DNA of 64,000 nucleotides from NCBI GenBank assembly GCA_934635385.1, contig CAKTZI010000008.1, positions 32,677 through 96,676 on the forward strand, given 5' to 3'. The translations under genes were made by a program, and so were the position numbers. Origin of the DNA: an uncultured Kiritimatiellota bacterium (GTDB lineage Bacteria > Verrucomicrobiota > Kiritimatiellia > RFP12 > UBA1067). The notes under the pieces were generated by a model. The model was given only the letters and a program-made list of their open reading frames with translations. It did not search any database and was not told the origin of the DNA. Positions 37,739 through 45,602 of the stretch are shown piece by piece (position 1 is the first letter of the stretch; each line of letters opens with the position of its first letter).

Positions 37739-38815
37739 ATGAACAATCCGAATATCGTCTTCACGAAACCGAACGTGGCGGAGCTTGTCGACCGTCCGAT
37801 TCCTGCGCCGCAGTCCGGCGAGGTGCGGGTGCGGCTCGTCCGTAGTTGCATTTCGAGCGGCACGGAGCGGGCGAACCTGATTGGCGTACCCGACGGCGGC
37901 GTGGGCATCTTCGCGACGGGCGACGGCGTGACGTGGCCGCGTCAGTGCGGCTACAGTTCGAGCGGTGTCGTGGATGCGGTGGGTGCGGACGTGGACGCGG
38001 TGAAGGTCGGTGACCGCGTCGCCCTCAGCTGGTCGAAGCACGCGCAATTCGTCTGCCTCCCCGCGTCGCAGGTCTATCCGATTCCCGACGGCGTGTCGTT
38101 TGCGGACGCGGCGTTCGCGCATATCGCCACCTTCCCGCTCGCGGCGATCCGCAAGTGCCGGCTTGAACTTGGCGAGGGCGCGCTTGTCATGGGGCAGGGC
38201 GTGCTGGGCCAGTTGGCCGTCCTTCTCCTGCGTGCGGCGGGCGCGACGCCCGTGATTGCCGCCGATCCGGACGCGGCGAAGCGTGCGCGTGCCCTCGAAC
38301 TGGGTGCGGACGCCGCGCTTGACCCGTCCGCACCCGATTTTGCGGAACGGGCAAAGGCGCTTTGTCCGGCAGACCGTCGCGTGATGGGCGGACGCGTCGA
38401 TGCGTCGGGGCCAAAGGTCGGCATCGAGGTGACGGGCGTCGGCGCGGCGCTGAACGGCGTGCTGGACGCGATCGCCCCGTTCGGGCGCATCGCGCTCCTC
38501 GGCTGCACACGCGACGCAAACTTCACCGTCGACTACTACCACAAGGTGCACGGACGCGGCGTGACGCTCGTCGGCGCGCACACGCTGGCGCGTCCCGCCG
38601 GCGAGTCGGCGCCGTTCTGGTGGACGACGCGCGACGATGCGCGCGCGTTCCTCGGTCTGCTCGCGCACGGACGGCTCTCGCTCGAAGGCTTTGTGGACGA
38701 GGTTCACGCGCCGGAGGCGTGCGGTACGGTCTATGCGCGGCTCGCGGCAGGCGGCGCGTTCCCGGTCGTGCAGTTCGACTGGGAGGGGGGCGTGAGCCGC
38801 GGAGGGGAGAAATGA
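37739..38815 (+). CDS. Zinc-type (MDR) alcohol dehydrogenase family protein
   Basis: A 358-residue medium-chain dehydrogenase. The N-terminal catalytic domain has VRLVRSCISSGTERANLIGV near 30 and the coenzyme fold has GEGALVMGQGVLGQLAVLLL near 150, followed by PVIAADPDAAKRARALELGA. Several catalytic-zinc ligands of classical ADH are missing (Ser-Gly-Thr in place of the first Cys region), as in the MDR half of the bi-domain oxidoreductase at 4583. It may be a stand-alone sugar dehydrogenase partner of the Gfo/Idh protein. Both neighbours on each side are repeat regions. Confidence 0.82.
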   Translation: MNNPNIVFTKPNVAELVDRPIPAPQSGEVRVRLVRSCISSGTERANLIGVPDGGVGIFATGDGVTWPRQCGYSSSGVVDAVGADVDAVKVGDRVALSWSKHAQFVCLPASQVYPIPDGVSFADAAFAHIATFPLAAIRKCRLELGEGALVMGQGVLGQLAVLLLRAAGATPVIAADPDAAKRARALELGADAALDPSAPDFAERAKALCPADRRVMGGRVDASGPKVGIEVTGVGAALNGVLDAIAPFGRIALLGCTRDANFTVDYYHKVHGRGVTLVGAHTLARPAGESAPFWWTTRDDARAFLGLLAHGRLSLEGFVDEVHAPEACGTVYARLAAGGAFPVVQFDWEGGVSRGGEK

Positions 38816-38835
38816 GGCAGACGGCGATGGTTTTA

Positions 38836-38916
38836 GACAGGATTGACAAGATTGACAGGATTGCCGGGACGGATTTGCCGAGCCTTTCAAATCCTGTGAA
38901 TCCTGTAAATCCTGTC
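38836..38916. repeat. Inverted repeat with 9-nt periodic arms (ACAGGATTG type)
   Basis: Left arm 38836-38862 is made of ACAGGATTG, ACAAGATTG, ACAGGATT; right arm 38890-38916 of AATCCTGTG, AATCCTGTA, AATCCTGTC. The arms are reverse complements at 24 of 27 positions with a 27-nt loop. It begins 21 nt after the dehydrogenase stop codon, so it may act as a terminator or mRNA end. Confidence 0.9.
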
Positions 38917-38980
38917 AAGAAGACCGGTGTGTCGAATCTCTGCGAGCTCGGTGGCCCTGCGCGATGTGCCTGCGGCGCTG

Positions 38981-39107
38981 AACGCGGAGGAGTCGGAGGA
39001 GGTGAGGCACGGAGAGAGAAAGGTAGAATGGCGGGTCGACAGGGAGGAAACGGACGTAGCCATGCCCCTCTGATCTCCGTGTCTCCCGAACTCCGTCGCC
39101 TCCGCGT
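38981..39107. repeat. Inverted repeat with 8-nt periodic arms (CGGAG type)
   Basis: Left arm about 38981-39014 (AACGCGGAGG...GCACGGAG) and right arm about 39074-39107 (CTCCGTGT...CCTCCGCGTT) match after reverse complementation at most positions, with the CGGAG core repeated every 8 nt. It belongs to the same class as the element at 37182-37290. Confidence 0.75.
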
Positions 39108-39200
39108 TAAACGCACCCCGCCTAGTGGCCCCTTCGGGCTGCTTCGCAGGGGGATATGTAGGCATCCCGGCTTCGTCGCGCCTTCAGGGTGTTTTTGGTT

Positions 39201-39404
39201 TAACGCGAAGAACGCAAAGGGAAGAGACGCAAAGGACGCGAAGATACCAGAGGCTTCTTGGTGTGCAAGCCTTTGCGACCTTTGCGTCAGAACCTTTGCG
39301 ACCTTTGCGTTGAAAGAATCTTCCTGGCGCAAGAGGCGCTCGCTGAACGCGCGAAGCCCCTCTCCCGCGACCCTCCCCTTGCCCCGCGAAGCGGCTCTGC
39401 GTTT
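39201..39404 (+). repeat. Copy 2 of the ~205-bp dispersed element
   Basis: Same orientation and same build as the copy at 37495-37699: 9-nt periodic inverted repeat followed by the GAAAGAATCTTCCTGGCGCA tail. The copies differ by scattered substitutions and small changes inside the arms. Confidence 0.9.
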
Positions 39405-39452
39405 GAAAACAAAACCTGTCAGTAACCACAAAATCAAGGAGTGACCATCAAC

Positions 39453-40412
39453 ATGAAAGCCATGTGTCTCGAAGAAAAGGCGTTCGTCTGGAAGGACGTG
39501 CCCGATCCCGTCTGCCACGGCGGGTTCGACGTGAAGATCCGCATCCGCGCCTGCGCCCTCAACCGCGCCGACCTCATGCAGCGGCAGGGCATCTACGCGC
39601 CGCCGGAGGGCTGGCCGCTCTGGCCCGGCCTCGAGTGCGCGGGCGAGGTCCTCGAATGTCCGCCGAACGGACGCTTCAGGCCCGGCGACAGGGTCTGCGC
39701 GCTCCTCGGGGGCGGCGGCTACGCCGAGGAGGTCGTCGTGCCGGAGGGCATGGTCATGCCCATGCCGAAGGGCTTCTCGTTCGCCGAGGCGGCGGGCGTC
39801 CCGGAGGTCTACGCGACGGCCTACCTCAACCTGAAGCTCGTCGGCGAAATCCGACCGGGCGAGACCTTCTTCATCAACGGCGGCGAGGGCGGTCTCGGCA
39901 TCGCGGCGATCCAGCTCGCGAAGCACGTCTTCGGCGCGAAGGTCGTCGCGCAGGTCGCGTCGGACGCGAACGGCGCGTTCTGCCGCGAAGTCGGCGCGGA
40001 CGTCACGGTGAACCGCTTCACGGGCGACCTCGTGCAGACGCTCGCGGCGAATCCGCCGGACGTCGCGATCGACCCGGTGGGCGGTCTCCTGATGGGCAAG
40101 TGCATCGCGACGATGCCGTATCGCGGACGCTGGATTTCGCTCGCGTCGATGGCGGGGCCGGAGACGGTGCTGGACGTGAACCTGCTCTGGCGGAAGAACC
40201 TGCGCGTCATCGGCTCGACGCTGCGCTCGCGCACGTCGGCGGAGAAGGCGGCGATCCTCGCGGGGCTTGTCCGCGACGTCTTCCCCTCGTTCGAGGCGCG
40301 GCGGTTCGCGCCGTTTATCCACAAGGTCTTGCCGATCGCCGAAGCCGCCGAGGCCCACGCGATCCTCGAACGCGGCGAGAATCGCGGCAAGGTCGTGCTG
40401 GAGGTCGGGTAA
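39453..40412 (+). CDS. MDR-family NAD(P)-dependent quinone oxidoreductase-like dehydrogenase
   Basis: A 319-residue zinc-free MDR enzyme. It begins MKAMCLEEKAFVWKDVPDPV; the quinone-reductase landmarks are CALNRADLMQRQGIYAPPEG near 40, and the coenzyme site ETFFINGGEGGLGIAAIQLA near 140. The fold ends ILERGENRGKVVLEVG, as usual in PIG3/TED2-type NADPH quinone oxidoreductases. ATG 39453 is chosen over GTG 39441 because AAGGAG lies 11 nt before the ATG. No clear metabolic partner beside the adjacent sugar-oxidation genes. Confidence 0.87.
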   Translation: MKAMCLEEKAFVWKDVPDPVCHGGFDVKIRIRACALNRADLMQRQGIYAPPEGWPLWPGLECAGEVLECPPNGRFRPGDRVCALLGGGGYAEEVVVPEGMVMPMPKGFSFAEAAGVPEVYATAYLNLKLVGEIRPGETFFINGGEGGLGIAAIQLAKHVFGAKVVAQVASDANGAFCREVGADVTVNRFTGDLVQTLAANPPDVAIDPVGGLLMGKCIATMPYRGRWISLASMAGPETVLDVNLLWRKNLRVIGSTLRSRTSAEKAAILAGLVRDVFPSFEARRFAPFIHKVLPIAEAAEAHAILERGENRGKVVLEVG

Positions 40413-40416
40413 AACA

Positions 40417-40456
40417 TGGGGACAGGCCCCCGAAATGTGGGGACAGGCCCCCGAAA
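40417..40456 (+). repeat. Two TGGGGACAGGCCCCC hairpin units in tandem
   Basis: TGGGGACAGGCCCCCGAAA at 40417-40435 and again at 40438-40456, each able to form a GGGG/CCCC hairpin, directly after the dehydrogenase stop codon. Same motif class as 33612-33649 and 43636-43658. Confidence 0.85.
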
Positions 40457-40516
40457 CGGCGGACGAAAAGTGGAGAAAACGAAAAGAAATTCGCAAATAA
40501 CGAAAGGATACAAGAC

Positions 40517-43500
40517 ATGAACAACATCACTCAAACACTGAAGGCTGTTGCCATTGGGGCTGTTGCCCTGCCGTTTGTCGCCGTTGCGGAGGCGACGGAC
40601 GAAACGTGGAGCGCATCGCGCACGGTTGCGGAATCCGAAACCGTGGAAGTCGCGAACCTGACCGTTGCGGGCGACGGCATCGCCGTGACGAACGCGGGGA
40701 CGGTCAACGGCACGAAACTTGTCTTGCGTGAGGGCGCGTACGTTCAGAAGTCGGGCGAGTCGAAGTATGCCGTCTCCACCGTCGTGGGCAACGGCTACGA
40801 CACGGCGGCGACGCGCGAACTGACGGTGAAGGGCGGTTCGTTCACCGTGCCGAAGCGCGTCATCGTCGGTCTCGGTTCGAGCGAAAAGTCTGTGCCGCGC
40901 TTTGTCGTTTCCGGCGGGAAGGTTTCAGTCGGCTCGGAGGACATGGCGACTTCCAATCCGCGCTACCTCGGTCTCGCGATCTCTCGCCGCTTCTCGGGCG
41001 AAGACCCGATGGGCGGCTCGGTGTGGACGGAAGACAACAAGCATACCGACACGCCCGTCGAGTCGATCTGGACGACGGGCGACTTCCTCATGACGGGCGG
41101 CGAGGTCTCGGCGGCGAACGTCTCGTTCGGTTCGGACGCCGCGAGCGGCAAGGACTTCAACAGCTGGGGACGCTTCACGCTCGCGGGTGGTCTCTTCACC
41201 CTCGGCAATCAGGGCTTCCTCCTCAACTCTGGCTGGAACAAGGAGCGCGGACGCTACGAGGTCGTCCTCTCCGGCGGCACGCTCGCCGCGCACGGAACCT
41301 TCACGAACGCCCTCGCGACGCGCCTCTCGGACCGCGACGGCGGCGTGACGCTCCGCGCCGATGCGGGCAAGACGATGACGTTCGTCGCGCCGCTCTACGG
41401 CGAGGGCGGCTTCACGAAGACGGGCGCGGGCACGGTGCGCCTCGCTTCGCCGAGCGACTATCTCGGCGAGACGTGCGTGGCGGAAGGCCGTCTGGAAGTC
41501 CTGGGCGACGGCATTCCCGTCTTCGCGCGCTGGGCGGCCGACGACTGCGCGACGAACGCGACGGCGGCGGTCGCGGCGTGGTCCGTCTCGAGCGGCGCCC
41601 CGCTGTGGACGTATTCGCGCGGGCGGATCGTCAATTCGGCCCTGGACACGGGTTCGGATACCGCGCCGACCTACAAGAGCGGCGTGTTCAACGGACACGG
41701 CGCGGTGTATTTCAACGGCGAACAGGACGGTCTTGGCCTCGCGGCGGGCGATTACGGTTCGCAGACGCCGGCGGGCGGACAGTCGGCGTTTTCCGTCGCC
41801 GTGGTTCTGCAGGTGGCGTCTGACGATTGCGCGAACTTCAATTCGGCGGTCAACTGGCCGTATGGCGCCGGCATCGTCGGGCAGAGCGATCCGGGCGCCG
41901 GCGCCGTGGGCGACTGGGGCCTTGTCATGCGGAAGGACGGCTGCATCGGCGCGGGCTACACCTGTCAGCAGGGCAATGCGTCGGCGAACCAGACGGTCTG
42001 GAGCCAGCAGTCGATCGCGGACGGGAAGCCCCATGTGGCCGTCTTCACTTGGCAAAAGGGCGGCACCAGTACGCTGAACGTGGACGGCGCGAAGCACGAG
42101 CTCGCATTCCCGGACGGTGCGACGTCCGCCAACCTGCGCACGATGTACGGGTTCATGGGCTTTCTGGCGCCGTCGAAGGGGAACCGTTTCAAGGGCTGCA
42201 TCGGCGAGATCGCGATGATTCGCTCCGCGCTGTCCGCGGCGGAACAGGATGCGCTCGGCGGCGCGCTCGCGGCGAAGTACGGTGCGACTTGGACGGCGAA
42301 AACTGCGGTGGCGCAAACTTCTGCCGCGTCCGCACAGGTGGCGGAAGCCGAACCGCTTCCCGAGGCGACCGCCGTCTGGTCGGCGGCGGATGCGGGCGAG
42401 GGTTCGGTCACCGCGTGGCGGGCGCGCACGGGTTCGTGGACGTTCACGGCCTCGACAGACCTGCCGAAGGGTTCGACCCCGCCGGCCGCGTCCTCCGTCA
42501 ACGGACACAAGACCGTCTCGTTCGACGGCGTTTCGAACAGACTCTTCCTCACGGGCAACGCGCCCACTCCCGCCGCGAACGCGACAAACCTCGTCCTTGC
42601 GGCAGTCGTGAAGTTCAACGGACGCGGCACGGGCGTTTCCACGCAGGGCTGGCAGGAGTGGACGCCGTTCGTCGGCATGGGCTTCGTCAATAGCGGTGCG
42701 AATCACTGCTGGGGTCTTGCGTTCTCGTCGGTCGGACGGCTTGCCGCCGGCACGCGCGACGGCTGGGGCGATTCGCTGACGGTGCGTTCCGCCGCGCGCG
42801 GACTCGACGACGGCGAACTCCACACCGTCGTGTGGTCCGTTTCGGTGGGCGCGGACGCCGCGCAGCAGGTCCTGCTCGTGGACGGCGAGCGCACGGAAGG
42901 AGATGCGGCGGCGGTGCCCGTCAAGGCCCTCACGAACAGCCGCATCCTGCTCGGCGCGACGGAATACAACGGTTTCCGCTTCCAGGCGATGGAACTCGCG
43001 GAACTGCGCTTCTATCGGAATGTCGCGTTCACGTCGGCGCAGATGTCCGCGCTTGCCGAGGAACTCCGCGCGGCGTACGGCACGCCTTTCGTCGGGAACC
43101 GAACCGAATTGGGCGCCAAGGGCTGGTGTTCGCGCGAGATCTGCCTGAAGGACGGCGCGGCGCTGTCCGGCATCGGCGGAACCGACGTGCGCATTTATCC
43201 GGACCAGGCGCTGACAGGCGCGGGCACGGTCGAGGGGACGCTCGTCGTCATGCGTGGCGCGTCGTTCGCGCTGGACGAGGCGGGGGACTACCCGAAGGTT
43301 CGGCACGTCCGCTTTGAGGACGGCGCGATTCTGAAGCTGTCGGCGGCGGGCGATGTGGCGGACGTGAAGCCGCTCGCGGTTGCGGGTTCGGTCGAGTTCC
43401 CGAACGGCACGGTCTACGTGGATGCGACGGACTGCGGCAGCCGGATGGGACGCGCGGAACTGCTGACGTGGGGCGGCGACCTGATTGACCGTGGCGTGTC

Positions 43501-43609
43501 CTTCGAGATGGCGGGACGCAAGAAGCGGCATTTCGCGGCCACGCTCGCGCCGGAGGCGAAGACGCTGACGGCGACCTTTGCGGGCGGCATGCTCTTCCTG
43601 GTTCGCTGA
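40517..43609 (+). CDS. Large secreted LamG/autotransporter-like surface protein
   Basis: A 1030-residue exported protein. Signal peptide MNNITQTLKAVAIGAVALPF ending near VAVAEA. Residues 30-340 look like a right-handed beta-helix passenger (short repeats such as LTVAGDGIAVTNAGTVNGTK, ending FTKTGAGTVRLASPSDYLGE). Two LamG/concanavalin-like domains follow (about 345-600 and 620-870), each with an inner pattern of SAFSVAVVLQVAS and GEIAMIRSALSAAEQDALGG. The chain ends GGMLFLVR with no beta-barrel. Probably a cell-surface glycan-binding or adhesion protein. ATG 40517 has AAAGGA upstream; a longer upstream frame is only the shadow of the dehydrogenase. Confidence 0.8.
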   Translation: MNNITQTLKAVAIGAVALPFVAVAEATDETWSASRTVAESETVEVANLTVAGDGIAVTNAGTVNGTKLVLREGAYVQKSGESKYAVSTVVGNGYDTAATRELTVKGGSFTVPKRVIVGLGSSEKSVPRFVVSGGKVSVGSEDMATSNPRYLGLAISRRFSGEDPMGGSVWTEDNKHTDTPVESIWTTGDFLMTGGEVSAANVSFGSDAASGKDFNSWGRFTLAGGLFTLGNQGFLLNSGWNKERGRYEVVLSGGTLAAHGTFTNALATRLSDRDGGVTLRADAGKTMTFVAPLYGEGGFTKTGAGTVRLASPSDYLGETCVAEGRLEVLGDGIPVFARWAADDCATNATAAVAAWSVSSGAPLWTYSRGRIVNSALDTGSDTAPTYKSGVFNGHGAVYFNGEQDGLGLAAGDYGSQTPAGGQSAFSVAVVLQVASDDCANFNSAVNWPYGAGIVGQSDPGAGAVGDWGLVMRKDGCIGAGYTCQQGNASANQTVWSQQSIADGKPHVAVFTWQKGGTSTLNVDGAKHELAFPDGATSANLRTMYGFMGFLAPSKGNRFKGCIGEIAMIRSALSAAEQDALGGALAAKYGATWTAKTAVAQTSAASAQVAEAEPLPEATAVWSAADAGEGSVTAWRARTGSWTFTASTDLPKGSTPPAASSVNGHKTVSFDGVSNRLFLTGNAPTPAANATNLVLAAVVKFNGRGTGVSTQGWQEWTPFVGMGFVNSGANHCWGLAFSSVGRLAAGTRDGWGDSLTVRSAARGLDDGELHTVVWSVSVGADAAQQVLLVDGERTEGDAAAVPVKALTNSRILLGATEYNGFRFQAMELAELRFYRNVAFTSAQMSALAEELRAAYGTPFVGNRTELGAKGWCSREICLKDGAALSGIGGTDVRIYPDQALTGAGTVEGTLVVMRGASFALDEAGDYPKVRHVRFEDGAILKLSAAGDVADVKPLAVAGSVEFPNGTVYVDATDCGSRMGRAELLTWGGDLIDRGVSFEMAGRKKRHFAATLAPEAKTLTATFAGGMLFLVR

Positions 43610-43635
43610 CCGCGCCGCGTTTTAAACTCTTCACG

Positions 43636-43658
43636 CTCGTGGGGCCTGTCCCCACGAG
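43636..43658 (+). terminator. Terminator-like hairpin after the surface protein gene
   Basis: CTCGTGGGG-CCTGT-CCCCACGAG, a perfect 9-bp stem followed by TTTCCTTTT. It contains the reverse form of the GGGGACAGGCCCC repeat, so a repeat element appears to serve as terminator. Confidence 0.7.
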
Positions 43659-43704
43659 TTTCCTTTTCATGCTGAAGCCCTGGATTGACGGGCGGCCCTG
43701 ATAT

Positions 43705-43745
43705 GATGTATAATGATGCATCATAAATGATGAATAAGGAAGATG
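43705..43745 (+). promoter_or_regulatory. Promoter/operator of the toxin-antitoxin pair
   Basis: ATGATGTATAATGATGCATC with TATAAT near 43710 is followed by ATAAATGATGAATAAGGAAG. Repeated ATGATG/CATCAT direct and inverted copies suit binding by a ribbon-helix-helix autorepressor. AAGGAAG supplies the ribosome binding site. Confidence 0.5.
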
Positions 43746-43749
43746 TATC

Positions 43750-43998
43750 ATGTCGGTCATAACCATTCATGCCGAAGACCATTTGGCGGTGGCGGTTCGT
43801 GAGTATGCGGATCGCCTTGGCAAGAGCGTGAATCTCGCAGTGAAGGAACTCCTCGCGTCCGCGCTGGGACTCGTCAAGCCGCCGAGACGCCGTCACGACT
43901 TCTCGGAGTTCTGCGGTGTTCTCGGAAAGTCGGATGCCGAAGAGATCAGGCGGAATCTGAAAGTCTTCGAAAAAGTGGATTCGGAGCTTTGGCAATGA
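43750..43998 (+). CDS. Antitoxin-like small protein paired with PIN toxin
   Basis: An 82-residue protein directly upstream of a PIN-domain gene and overlapping it by 4 bp, the usual order of VapBC-type type II toxin-antitoxin pairs. The N-terminus (SVITIHAEDHLAVAVREYAD) fits a ribbon-helix-helix DNA-binding fold; the C-terminal part (FSEFCGVLGKSDAEEIRRNL) is the likely toxin-binding arm. A CATCAT-rich stretch just upstream (43705-43735, ATGATGTATAATGATGCATC) includes TATAAT and probably is the promoter/operator. Confidence 0.75.
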   Translation: MSVITIHAEDHLAVAVREYADRLGKSVNLAVKELLASALGLVKPPRRRHDFSEFCGVLGKSDAEEIRRNLKVFEKVDSELWQ

Positions 43999-44384
43999 AG
44001 CGGCTCGTGTTGGACTCGAATGCGCTGATCTCGCTCTTTGGCGGAGACGTGGCGGTTTCGGATGCAATGGCAGAGGCGGAACGCATCCTGATTCCGGCGG
44101 TCGTTCTTGGTGAGGTTCGTTTGGGCTTCAATGGCACCCGTCGTGCCAAGGAGGCCGAACGGGCGTTGAATCGGCTTTTGGATCGTCCAAATGTCGAGGT
44201 TTGGCCGGTAACCGAAGAGACGTCCGCCTTTTTCGTGTCGGTCATGCGTCTTTTGCTGGAGAAGGGGACTCCGATTCCGACGGACGACGTATGGATTGCC
44301 GCCGGAACCTTGGAGGCTGGTGCCGTACTCTTCTCCAGGGATCGCCATTTCGAACGGATTCCAACGTTGCGGATTATCGGCTAG
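43995..44384 (+). CDS. PIN-domain toxin (VapC-like)
   Basis: A 131-residue PIN-domain ribonuclease. It starts MKRLVLDSNALISLFGGDVA (first catalytic Asp in LDSNALI), has the conserved Glu in VVLGEVRLGF near 40, and PTDDVWIAAGTLEAGAVLFS with the second acidic pair near 95, then SRDRHFERI. It probably cleaves RNA when freed from the upstream antitoxin. ATGA overlap with the antitoxin gene. Confidence 0.85.
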   Translation: MKRLVLDSNALISLFGGDVAVSDAMAEAERILIPAVVLGEVRLGFNGTRRAKEAERALNRLLDRPNVEVWPVTEETSAFFVSVMRLLLEKGTPIPTDDVWIAAGTLEAGAVLFSRDRHFERIPTLRIIG

Positions 44385-44416
44385 AGAAGCAAGCGTCTCC
44401 TGATGCGCGCGTCGCC

Positions 44417-45598
44417 TTAATGGCGCGGACGGGTTGTGGCCTTTCGCCAGGCGGTGGGCGAGACGCCGACGTGCCGCGTGAAGAAGCGCGTGAAGACGGC
44501 GGGCGAGGAGAAGCCGCACTCCGAGGCGAGGCTGTCCACGTGCGCGGAGGACGTCCGAAGCTTCTTCTTCATGCGGCGGATGCGCGCCTGGACGATGGCG
44601 TCGAGCACCGTTCCGCCGTGGACGTCCCGGAAGCGCAGGTCGAGGAGTCGTCGCGACACGCCGACGTGGTGCGCGACGTCCGAGACGCGCAGCGCGCCTG
44701 TGGCGTTCGCCTCGATGAAGTCCAGCGCCTGCGAGAGGATGCGCGCGGCGGGCGGGATGATGCGCGTCGATTCGCGCAGGACGATGCGCTTGACGGACTT
44801 CGGCGAGACGATCTCCCGCCCGTCTCCGTGCCGGATCAGCCGCGCCAGTTCGCGCGCCGCGAGGAAGCCGATCAGCTCGTGGTCGGGCAGGACGCTCGAC
44901 AGGGGCGGCTTCAGCGAGGTGCAGAAGAGCTCGTCGTTGTCCACGCCGAGGACGGCCACCTCGTTCGGGATGGCGAGGCGGAAGCGGCGGCAGACGTCGA
45001 AGACCTTGAGCGCGGCGCGGTCGCGCACGGCGAAGACGGCGAGCGGGTGCGGCAGGCGCGTGAGCGTCCGCCGGATCGTCTCGGTTTCGCGTGCGTCGAG
45101 GACGGATTCGGAGATGCGCAGCGTCTCGACGGGCTTTCCCGTGTTGGCCAGCAGCGACCGAAAGCCCGCCTCCCGGTGGCTGGGGTACTCGAACGCGGGC
45201 TGGTCGACGACGCAGAGGTAGGCGTTGAAGCTGCCGCGCGAGAGGAAGTGCTCGGCGGCGGCGCGGCCGATCTGGCGGTCGTCGAGCCGCACGAACGAGA
45301 GGACGTTTCCGAGCGAGGCCCTGTCCGGCGGGATGTCGACGAGCACGGTCGGCACGTCGCCGAACCAGAGCGCGGCCTTCTCGTCCGACCGGTGCGGCAG
45401 GACGGCCAGGATGCCGTCCGACGCGGCGCGGTCGGAGAGGACGCCTTCGAGCCCCGCCCGGTCGCTGTAGAGCTTGATCGACCAGTCCGCCTGCGTGTTG
45501 ACGAAGCGGAAGACGCCCGTGAGGTAGTCGCGCTCGGCCGCGCCGAGGTCGCGGATGACGACGGAGATCGTCTTGTGCCTTGTGTCCGGCGTTGTCAT
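44417..45598 (-). CDS. XylR-type transcription regulator (LacI-like sensor + AraC domain)
   Basis: A 393-residue hybrid regulator. Sensor domain about 12-280 (KTISVVIRDLGAAERDYLTG; NEVAVLGVDNDELFCTSLKP near 225), AraC DNA-binding domain about 290-390 with VAHHVGVSRRLLDLRFRDVH and SLASECGFSSPAVFTRFFTR. Unlike the other three it has no promoter of its own at the start: the ATG follows the fic stop codon by 4 nt, and its ribosome binding site GGGAGGT lies inside the end of fic. It is therefore translated from a fic-regulator message. Confidence 0.88.
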   Translation of the reverse strand: MTTPDTRHKTISVVIRDLGAAERDYLTGVFRFVNTQADWSIKLYSDRAGLEGVLSDRAASDGILAVLPHRSDEKAALWFGDVPTVLVDIPPDRASLGNVLSFVRLDDRQIGRAAAEHFLSRGSFNAYLCVVDQPAFEYPSHREAGFRSLLANTGKPVETLRISESVLDARETETIRRTLTRLPHPLAVFAVRDRAALKVFDVCRRFRLAIPNEVAVLGVDNDELFCTSLKPPLSSVLPDHELIGFLAARELARLIRHGDGREIVSPKSVKRIVLRESTRIIPPAARILSQALDFIEANATGALRVSDVAHHVGVSRRLLDLRFRDVHGGTVLDAIVQARIRRMKKKLRTSSAHVDSLASECGFSSPAVFTRFFTRHVGVSPTAWRKATTRPRH

Positions 45599-45602
45599 GT
45601 CG

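Larger units (their letters stand above)
38816..39452. other. Gene-free region with three repeat elements
   Basis: 637 nt without a supported gene. It holds the AATCCTGT-type inverted repeat (38836-38916), the CGGAG-type inverted repeat (38981-39107), and copy 2 of the 205-bp element (39201-39404). The AAGGAG ribosome binding site of the next gene is at 39436-39441. Confidence 0.7.

Noticed and set aside
37180..39410. Possible CRISPR arrays
   Set aside because: The repeats are 8-9-nt words without regular spacers of 25-40 nt, the elements are facing arms, and there are no cas genes.
43750..44384. Naming the pair vapBC outright
   Set aside because: The PIN toxin is clear but the antitoxin family is not recognised well enough to give gene symbols.
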